A stretch of DNA of 17,569 bases from Dioszegia crocea (Eukaryota > Basidiomycota > Tremellomycetes > Tremellales > Bulleribasidiaceae). Location: NCBI GenBank assembly GCA_001600615.1, contig BCKK01000001.1:55251-72819 (forward strand), in the 5' to 3' direction. The notes under the pieces were generated by a model that was not told the origin of the DNA, made no database searches, and saw only the letters and a list, made by a program, of their open reading frames with translations. Shown here piece by piece: positions 9,657 through 17,569 of this stretch; position 1 is the first letter of the stretch, and the number at the start of each line of letters is the position of its first letter. A program made the position numbers and the translations under genes.

Positions 9657-12132
9657 ATGTCCCAACGCGCTCCATACCCTCAAGGGTCGCCTTCATTGCA
9701 GCCTTCTACTGCACACGGAACCCAACCCAACCCCGATATCACCCGCCCCGATCTCGAGAGTCCCACCAAGCGCCCCGACAACAAAAGACGTCCCTTGAGC
9801 CAGTACAAGCTACAGGGAGCTGTCGTCAAGCGGTCTGCCCACTTCACCGAGGCTGTGTCGTCTTCCGGCGTAAGGGAAAAGAAGACGGATCAAGCCCAAT
9901 CTCAAGCTGCCCTGGGCGGCCGTGCCAAGTATTGTTTTTGGCGACCTCGACGTCTCACGGCATTACTTGGTCGACGACGTCGCTGGCAACGATACGCTCT
10001 CTTCGGCTTCTTCCTGCTGATCCTGTATCTGCTTGTCAGACCGCGTTCATCTGGCGTAGGAAGAGTCGCATCAGCCAAAGGAGAGCCAGTCGCTTCCGGT
10101 CAAAACAGGCGGAAAGCCAAACCCCTACACATCCGCGCGTCGACCCCCACCCGAGCCCTGCTTCCGCCTAGCGTAGTCCTACAATCCCGGTCAGAGCATT
10201 CTGTAGTCGATGGGCTACTCGAGGTAGATATGACCAGCACGATCCATCCGCTTTATCAGCTCATACGTGATGCGCGGGAGAATTGGGATGAGAAATTGGC
10301 CCGGCAGAGCATGACCTTAAAGACGGCGGTCAAAGAGTACCAATCAAGAAACAAGGGGAGAATGCCACCGAAGGGGTTTGACAAATGGTGGGCATACGTT
10401 GTGTGAGTTCTGGTCCCAAATTATTACAATCCCAGCTAGCTGACTCATCAGTGACAACGACATCCCTCTACCCGACGAATATGATCAAATCAGCCGTGAT
10501 CTCCTGCCCTACCGCGCACTCTCCCCTGCTGAACTAAGCCATCGGCTCGAACTGTCTTCTAAACTCCGAGACTCGTACACTATCCGAGTCAACTCAGGCT
10601 CGATCCGTACGTCCGTCAGTTTTGACGACGACGATGAACAGATTGAAGGCGCTCGGATGCGAGTGCAAGGACAAATAGAGCTGCTCGAGAGTGTTGCCAG
10701 GGATATACCAGACTTTGTAGCGGTGTACACGGTACACGATACTGCCGCTGGTACCATCAGTTGGGCACACCGGATGGAGTTAGAGGATTTGGTGGATGAT
10801 GGTCAATGTAAGTTGCTCCACTTCATCTCTCGTCTCGCGTCCATACTAATCGGGAGATCTCGATGCAGACGAAGAGGTCGACATGTCCCTTCGAGGCTTT
10901 CCAGTAGCATGCCCTCCCTCGTCCAAGATTCGATCACCACAGCCCGTCCTTCGCAGTATACCATCTCCTAAATCTTTCATTTCCTCCCATCGAGCAGCCA
11001 TGGATCTTTGCGCCTACCCTTCTCACGTTCTCACGCATGGCTTTCTCGCTGGAAAGTCTCCCCATCACACGCCGCTCACTCCCCTCTTCTGCCTTTCCAA
11101 AACCGACCTCCACTCGGATATCCTCGGCGTGCCGACCGAGCAATGGTCGGGCAATGTCCCATACGTGCCTTGGGAGCAGAAAACCTCCAACAGGCTGATG
11201 TGGCGAGGGAGCAACACTGGCAGCTTGTTCTCGGTCTCCACGCCATGGAAAGAGAGTCACCGGATCAGGCTCATTACGCTGGCTCATGAGGCTGAAGGTT
11301 CGACAGATGTGCTACCTGTACCGAAAAAGGTGAATGGGAGGAGTAGTTCTTTCACCTTGGCGGACGGAACATGGAGAATGGATAAGGCAGTAGGGAATCA
11401 GCATTATTTGGATCTCGAATTTACCGGAAGACCCATTCGTGAGTCAAGAATCTACTTATGATTGATTGCGCTGATATTCTCGAGAGTGCGATATTGATGA
11501 TGGGACGTGCGGTGAGCTCGCAAAGTCGTACGACTTTGTGAGTCGCATGACACACGACGATGCTCTGCATTTTAAATACATTGTTGATGTGTGAGTCTTC
11601 ACTCCAGAGACCCTCGCGCAAATCAGGTGATACCGACGCTGATAGGAGCAGAGATGGGAACGCTTGGTCCGCTCGATTCCAGCGTCTGCTCGCATCAGGT
11701 AGCATGATATTCAAGGCGACTATAACGCGTGTGTTTGGTATTTCTGGTCATAAGTCGGACCAAACATTAGCTAAAATCTCAGCCGAATGGTGGACCGATA
11801 GAGCTCAACCATGGGTGCATTATGTCCCAATCAAGTTGGACTACTCAGACCTTCTAGACGCCGTGACTTTTGTGAGCGTTTCCCTGTACAAGATTCAGAT
11901 CCGGCTAATAATTCAGTTTCGAGGTGATCTCAACGGCGAGGGAGGCGAACCTCTGCTTGCAAAGCAGATAGCGACCGAAGGTAAAGAATGGGTAGATACT
12001 CACTGGCGGATGGAGGATATGACAGCCTATGTTTTCAGACTGTATCTGGAATGGGCGAGGCTGTTGTCGCCAGACAAAAAGGGGGCAGACTTTGTGTACG
12101 ATGAGAGCATGGAGAGGAGCAGAGTAGCCTGA
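9657..12132 (+). CDS. CAP10-family (GT90) glycosyltransferase, candidate beta-1,2-xylosyltransferase
   Basis: Type II membrane glycosyltransferase expected in the Golgi. Exons: 9657-10402, 10452-10807, 10869-11438, 11485-11590, 11652-11728, 11783-11871, 11917-12132; 2160 nt, 719 aa. A basic cytosolic tail of about 112 residues precedes one membrane segment at about 113-127 (YALFGFFLLILYLLV). The luminal part has family blocks: GFDKWWAYVV with DEYDQI; SHRAAMDLCAYPS; FCLSKTDLHSDIL; WEQKTSNRLMWRGSNTG; and the CAP10 core KYIVDVDGNAWSARF, followed by TPEWWTDRAQPWVHYVPIK. The family includes Cryptococcus Cap10 and the xylosyltransferase Cxt1; donor and linkage here are inferred, not shown. The in-frame sequence upstream of 9657 has no ATG, so this is the start. 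UDP-xylose would derive from UDP-glucuronate, made by the enzyme encoded at 16330. Convergent with the ubiquitin ligase gene. Confidence 0.9.
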
Positions 12133-12868
12133 GCTTGTCGCTCTCGCGGTCAATCGTCGGGTACATAGACAGGGAATATGTTGGTCGTATTTACTGCATG
12201 CTAGCATTGTTGGACGTGAAGCGGACTACATGGACTGGTCAGACTGGGTATCGACCATAATCCTGAAGGAAACCCATTACCACTTGTGATGGACGAATCC
12301 CAGTTCTCTCAATCGGAAGTCATGCCAGAAGCAATCACTCGGTGCCCCTCCTTCTGGACTCCCTGCCGCGAAGGTTGTGGATAATCTCTCTGCCAGGAAA
12401 TAGCAAATTCTTTTCTTGTATTAAGTAAGTCTGCGGTCTCTGCATGACGATCTGTCGGTAGCAGTCGGCGGTTGGACAGTGATTCCTACGCAAGCAGAGG
12501 TTCCGATCGCCTAAACCAAGCTGTCAACATCTCATTAAGTCGGTTTCGAGAGGGATAGATCAAGAAGACAGCGATTGCTGAGTGCTCTCCCTCAATTCTA
12601 TGAACCCAATGTGTCGGTACCTTGAATCAGCATAAGATTTCCACGTTCACTATTTCAGCGTTGAACACAGATCACCGTAAGGACAGCAAAGCCGCATAAA
12701 AATGTTTCTGTGCTTGCCAGGAATCTGCCCGTCATCTCTGATACCTGGTTCTACGAGAACGATACAAATCTGTAGCTCCCAAGAAAAACACGCTATCCAC
12801 CAATTCTGATCCTCTCATACAACAGTGGCTAAGTCGGAAGCTCAGGCCGGAGGCCAGGGCGGTAGGCC
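12133..12868. other. Intergenic region between convergent genes
   Basis: About 740 bp between the stop codons of the GT90 gene (plus) and the ubiquitin ligase gene (minus). It should contain both 3' UTRs. I see no coding sequence, RNA gene or repeat. Confidence 0.6.
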
Positions 12869-15626
12869 TTATAACGGCGGTAGAGATCGTTTGCACAATG
12901 GGCAGATGGTCTATATTCGTCAATTGTTTTCCGTTGAACCCTACTGTAGGAAAAACAGAATCATGCAAGACATACCTTGACGGCCAACCACTGGGACAGA
13001 CAAGCGGTATGGAACAAGTGCCCACACGGCGCTAGTGCGTAGGTCCGCCTTTGCTGCCCCGATCCCCAGTCTCTCATACCCTTCAATGGGGTCTCAGCAG
13101 CTTCCATGGACGTGATAGCTGACGGATGAGTGTTGACCTCTTCCATGCAGATACTGCACGTTCGCTCGTCCATCAAGACATGAGGGGTAGTGGGGACGTC
13201 CTTGTCAAATTCGGATGGAGTGGGAAAGGGTGGGTGATAGTCGTATCCTGCCGTCGGCGCGAATCGTCTTGGTAGGCTGGATCATCAGCGCCGCATCCGC
13301 GATCGTCAAGGAAGACTTACAAAAAGGCCGGGCCGAGCTTTTCTTGAGCTAAGAGCACAGAGACCTGTGTAGCTTGCCATGCAATTAGTACCCATATCCA
13401 ACTGGAGCCCTCGAAGAAGAAAATATTATCCGGACAGCCGAGAGCGTCTTTGAAGTCAGCGGGAGAAAATGGGGAAACCGAATTATATTGACTTCTAACC
13501 CGACCTCACCACCTTCGCCGGCGGTGATACCCTCCGATACGAAGCAAAGACTCACATAACGGTATAGCGAGGCGTCCGATGCTCGTTCCCAGAATAAACA
13601 CCCTGTCCACTCCTATTGATCGCCGCTGCGCATTCCGCCAGATTTGCGGTACCCAGAATGAAAATAGCGCGATGAGAAGGATGGGCGAGACCGACGGAAT
13701 CAGGATGAGCTGAAAGGCGAACAGAAACAAAAGTCCGACAAGTGTGTCTAGATGATCAGCTTCAGAGACAGTAAAACCTACATTTCAGCTTTGGGTAAGA
13801 CGTGAATAGGGAGCGACAACGTGCCCAGTACGACAATTCTTCTCCAGCAACTCTGCCCTCTTCGCCTCCGGCTTCGGCCAGCTCAAGAGTGGAGACGGGC
13901 GTAGCGATGGCGGTGACTATAGGTGGTGGCTCGGCAATCCTTTCTGGAGCTTGAACACGATACAAAAGGACCGCATATCGCTATCTCGTCAGCAACAATC
14001 TATCTTCTGCGCGTCGGTGGCTTACAGGACCGAAGACTATGGCTGTACACAGGGACAGGAAGCCCGGGACCAAGAGCGGCAGACTTGTTTTGTTATTGCT
14101 TACGGTGCCGACAGCGACATGGGCCGAGAAGATGAATGAGTCGGCGAAGATGGTGAGGACAATTGACCAAAGTGATATGTGAGCGAGGGTAGAGGGAGTT
14201 CGAGTGATCTCCATCTGGCGGACGAGGAGGAATAGTACCAAGAGGAGGGATGCGGAAGCCAGAGCGGCGTCTGACGGATTAGCACACATTGTTCAACCCG
14301 CTCGGCTAAACTCAAAATTAACAGTCTTCCGCCAAAAGTCTTCGAGCCGCATGCCCAATCCGCCCTCCAGTCCGATCGCGAATCCACACTGATCTGCTAT
14401 GATCACGCCACCTAAGCCGCTAGTCTGCCAATAGGATGGTGGGCGTCGGAGACTGCTGAGCAATCCACGGGGGTTGCGGAGTTCTTCGTCGTACGCCTTA
14501 ACATCTACGACGCTGACATTAGGCGGAACGGGGGGTAAAGCAAGGTGGATGAGAAGAGGGCACCTTGGTCCCGACGAAGCTTGACCCGTAAGCTAGGGGC
14601 GAGGGAGGTAAGGACCGAAGGCTCAGACTCTGAGAGAAGGTACTCACCCTCCGGCTGTAAATCCGTCAAAAGCAGGCTTGCTTCTTGCGTATCCTTCTCC
14701 CGTTGTAATTCACGCATAACGATCTTTCTCGTGGTATTGCTATGTCGAGGAAGGAGCCGCGGAATGTTCCGCAAGTCTAGATAGGACCCCTGCGGTACTG
14801 CGTACAGCTCATAGGTGCCATTTGGAATGTGGTGCAGACCAACAAAGTCGTAGTCCAGGCTTGTCGCCCTGGAGAGAGCCTTGTCCGAACCCGTACGCCC
14901 ATGCAGATTCAGAATTCCCCTGGTCCACGACCACTCCTCATCATCGACTCCGGTCGTAATTTGCTCCTCCGAATGAGCGGGCAAAATCGCCCTCTCCTTT
15001 ACGTTCATCTCCCATTCTTCAATCAGCGCCCAATTCCAGCCCCCTCTCAACTCTTGAGCAAGGGTCTCGTTCCATCTCGACGAATTGAGATAGGGAATGT
15101 GGACGTGATCAAAGAACACCTCGTCATCCAGCGGCCAGGTTTGGGGGGGTTGAAGCAAATTTACCGCGTGCGCTATTCCATGTCGGTGAAACCCGGTGAT
15201 ATTTGGGAAGAAATGCCCTCGAGTCACAGCCGAATGCTGAAAGACCGAAGGTAAGATTGATGCAGGCAAGACTTGAGGCCCGGGCTTCTCATCTGACGTG
15301 CCGTTTAACACCCCCCTGTATTCCTCCACCTGCGTCCTTGCCCGATCTAGCTCGGTCATCCGGGGTTGAATCTGCCCATCCGGCCCTACGATGACAATTT
15401 GCGGCTGGTTGTTGTTCGAAGACATGAAGAGGAAGAAGGCTGTAAGGAACAGCATAGAGCCAATGTTTGGCCGTTGCTGGGGATTGGCATCGAGGAATTC
15501 CGCTTGAAGAGCGAAGGAAGGGGGAATTGCGGCAACCGTGCTGGGCACAGATGCTGCCGTTAGAGCACCATCCTGTACCGCAGGTATTCGGAGTGGGGGA
15601 GGCTCCTCCGGCGTCCCTGCTGACAT
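12869..15626 (-). CDS. Tul1/Dsc1-type transmembrane RING E3 ubiquitin ligase of the Golgi
   Basis: Catalytic subunit of the Golgi Dsc/Tul1 ubiquitin ligase, which marks membrane proteins for degradation and in fission yeast is needed for SREBP cleavage. Exons (minus): 15626-14648, 14579-14298, 14270-14026, 13980-13782, 13747-13556, 13447-13321, 13276-12976, 12910-12869; 2367 nt, about 788 aa. Seen: hydrophobic signal anchor at about 55-68; a large luminal domain with NNT/NGT/NSS glycosylation sequons; membrane segments with family blocks LLVRQMEITRTPSTL, RYAVLLYRVQAPER and SFWVPQIWRNA; FFLPRRF ... YDYHPP; C-terminal RING-H2 with C715/C718, C759/H761, H764/C767 and C778/C781, ending in CPLCKRSLPPL. 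The 14297-14271 junction is unresolved: without an intron a TGA (14295-14293) lies in frame; the model uses a 27-nt intron with a CTAAT branch. Intron 13781-13748 is only 34 nt. Confidence 0.88.
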
Positions 15627-16329
15627 TGAGGAAATGTAGATGTGATGTAAGGACGCAGGTAATTCGTGAGGCTTGCAAGTAGTGATTCCGCGCTGATTCC
15701 GCGTCTAACGATTTGCAAGGTGGCCACGTGGCAATCCGCACCAAGTACTTGAGATCTGAGATCCCCTTCGTGCGTAGAGTCGGGGGCCAATCTGGGCCAA
15801 CTGCAGCTTTACGCACTGATAGCGCCACTGCAGCTGCACGCCTAAGAAGGAAAAAGCGGCAAAGAAGATCTGCGACTACCGTACCATCTATGGCCCGCTA
15901 TAGAACATACAGCTTCATCCACTTTGCTCTGGCGCGATCCGCCAGTCCTAGCCTTCACACAAAATTACGCAGAAAGACGACGATCTTCCGAGTGGATCAA
16001 CTACCCTTAAGCGAAGACACTGGGAGCAGGATGTTAAGGGCGATACAATTGAGCAAAATAAACATACCTAGTATACGTCAACCAGACAACGCATTCAACC
16101 CATGTATAGGAAAGTACAGTAAAGAGTCTGAGCGTCGATTGGTAATGGTTGCGATTGGGAGCAGCCGGACCGAATGCCGATCCCAGAAACACGCGACTTT
16201 GGTGCATCCGAAAGAAGCGAGACACGAGATGGGCAACCTTTCTCAAAATTCATCTCTCACCGCGCCATACCACTTCACCTCACCTTGGTACTCTACGGTA
16301 GTCCTCAGATTCGCTTACTGATCCTGAAC
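15627..16329. other. Divergent promoter region of the ubiquitin ligase and UDP-glucose dehydrogenase genes
   Basis: About 700 bp between two divergent start codons, so it must hold both promoters. A 10-bp word (tgattccgcg) is repeated at 15683-15692 and 15694-15703, close to the ligase start. A plus-strand open frame crosses most of the region but shows no family features. The stretch just before 16330 is pyrimidine-rich (tctctcaccgcgcc, cacttcacctcacc), as is usual for fungal leaders. Confidence 0.5.
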
Positions 16330-17569
16330 ATGGCGCCCGTTGTTGTCAAAAAGATCTGCTGCAGTGAGTTGAGATATGTCTACCAGAGCGGATTGTGATT
16401 ACCCCGTCCTCCATGCTGCAAATTGTTCTTTTCAAACAAAATTCCGGGCTTTAGCATCATGCTCTCATCTCCCGTTGTCGAGGTATTTTATGCTAGGTAT
16501 ATCGTCATAGCTGACCACCTTAGTCGGTGCCGGCTATGTTGGTATGTCTGATCTTTAGGGGCCCATAAGCACAGCCCTTCGCTTGAAGTCTAAACGCTGA
16601 GCACGGCCCTCTCGAATTTTGAATAACTAATGATCTCAGGCGGTCCCACTTGCGCCGTCATGTGAGCTTTCTCTCAGCTAGTGGATCAAAGCCCTAAGTC
16701 AACCAAGCTGACTTTGCAGCGCTGTGAAATGGTACAATCAAATTCCTCTGACTGGGGTATAACCCCCTGACCCCTCTTTCTAAAACCTCTCCAACCAGAA
16801 CTTATGCTGACCCTACAGTCCCAACATCCAGGTCACCATTGTCGACTTAAACAAAGCCCGAATTGATGCGTGGAATTCTGACAATCTACCGATTTACGAA
16901 CCTGGGCTCGACGAGGTTGTGAGGGAGGCAAGGGGGCGTAACTTGTTCTTCTCGACTGATGTCGACAAGGCTATTGCGGAGGCAGAGTGAGTACTCGTGA
17001 ACATGCTCATGTCTCGAACAGGCATGTTAGCTGACTTCGCAGCTTGATCTTCGTTTCGGTCAACACACCGACAAAGAAGTCTGGAATCGGAGCAGGTTTC
17101 GCTGCGGACTTGAAGTAAGCTAATTGACGGATTGGCTTCTTGAGCCCATACAAGCAGGTCTGATTGTATAGCTACCTGCAACTGGCCACTCGTCGCATTG
17201 CTGAAGTTTCCACATCCAGTAAAATCGTCGTTGAGAAGTCGACTGTTCCATGCAGGACTGCCGAGTAAGCCAGGGTAGACAATTATGACCACTCCGAAAT
17301 TGAGCTGACAATACAGCGCCATGCGTACTATCCTCGAGGCCAACTCTAAGCCCGGATGCAACTTTGATATCCTTTCCAACCCCGGTCAGTGAAATTACAC
17401 CTCATCCCCATTTTCACCCCTGTTGGACGTTGTAGTCTTACTCCTCTCCCTGATCATCTTCTCGTCATTAGAACTTGCTGACCCGCAGAATTCCTCGCAG
17501 AAGGCACAGCCATCGCCGATCTCTTCGCGCCCGACCGAGTTCTCATCGGCTCTCTTCAAACCAAATCGG
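16330..17569 (+). CDS. UGD1: UDP-glucose 6-dehydrogenase, 5' part (runs off the window)
   Basis: Oxidises UDP-glucose to UDP-glucuronate with two NAD+ in the cytosol; in Cryptococcus, Ugd1 supplies glucuronate and, through decarboxylation, xylose for the capsule. Exons: 16330-16363, 16524-16541, 16640-16661, 16720-16731, 16819-16986, 17043-17114, 17172-17264, 17317-17384, 17489-17569 (continues). The first 189 residues are present, of roughly 465 expected. Seen: [20 protein letters not shown] at 7-26 with the GxGxxG NAD motif; [43 protein letters not shown]; and [15 protein letters not shown]. The catalytic Cys lies beyond the window. Exons 2, 3 and 4 are only 18, 22 and 12 nt long; every junction keeps frame and the joined protein follows the family without gaps. 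Confidence 0.95.

Noticed and set aside
14100..14387. Overlapping minus-strand frame of about 95 codons in the ligase gene
   Set aside because: It lies in another frame of a region whose translation in the ligase frame shows conserved family blocks; a shadow.
14580..14647. Apparent frameshift in the Tul1/Dsc1 luminal domain
   Set aside because: The open frame runs through a 68-nt intron (GTGAGT donor, TCAAG acceptor). Splicing joins DLQPE to ASSGPRCPLLIHLALPPVPPNV in the right frame; the nearer CCTAG acceptor gives the wrong frame.

Overview
The window is eukaryotic nuclear DNA, almost certainly from a basidiomycete fungus, probably of the Tremella/Cryptococcus type. Genes are dense and broken by many short introns, mostly 44-78 nt, with GTNNGT-like donors, CTGAC/CTAAT-like branch points and C/TAG acceptors. 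The class assignment is inferred from gene content and was not tested by a search. All gene models below were spliced by hand; each keeps frame across every junction, and the two GDP-fucose enzymes come out at lengths that match their families.

Layout, left to right. (1) 1166-2540, minus: GDP-L-fucose synthase, 8 exons, 322 aa. (2) 3533-4999, minus: GDP-mannose 4,6-dehydratase, 7 exons, 371 aa. Together these two neighbours form the complete two-step route from GDP-mannose to GDP-L-fucose. (3) 5255-7802: a complete Mutator-like (MULE) DNA transposon with 56-bp terminal inverted repeats, an 8-bp (possibly 9-bp) target-site duplication and a four-exon transposase gene that carries an apparent premature stop. 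It sits 255 bp upstream of the dehydratase start. (4) 7811-9656: a long stretch with no recognisable gene. (5) 9657-12132, plus: a CAP10-family (GT90) type II membrane glycosyltransferase, 7 exons, 719 aa. (6) 12869-15626, minus: a Tul1/Dsc1-type transmembrane RING ubiquitin ligase of the Golgi, 8 exons, about 788 aa, with one unresolved splice junction. (7) 16330 to the window end, plus: UDP-glucose 6-dehydrogenase, cut off by the window edge, with three microexons near its start.

How it fits together. Four of the five cellular genes serve nucleotide-sugar supply or glycan assembly: GDP-fucose (two enzymes), UDP-glucuronate (precursor of UDP-xylose) and a GT90 transferase, a family that includes capsule xylosyltransferases in Cryptococcus. 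This suggests a locus biased towards an extracellular or capsule heteropolysaccharide containing fucose, glucuronate and xylose. The ubiquitin ligase lies between the GT90 and UDP-glucose dehydrogenase genes and may be unrelated. Without the transposon, the dehydratase and the GT90 gene would be divergent neighbours across about 2.1 kb.
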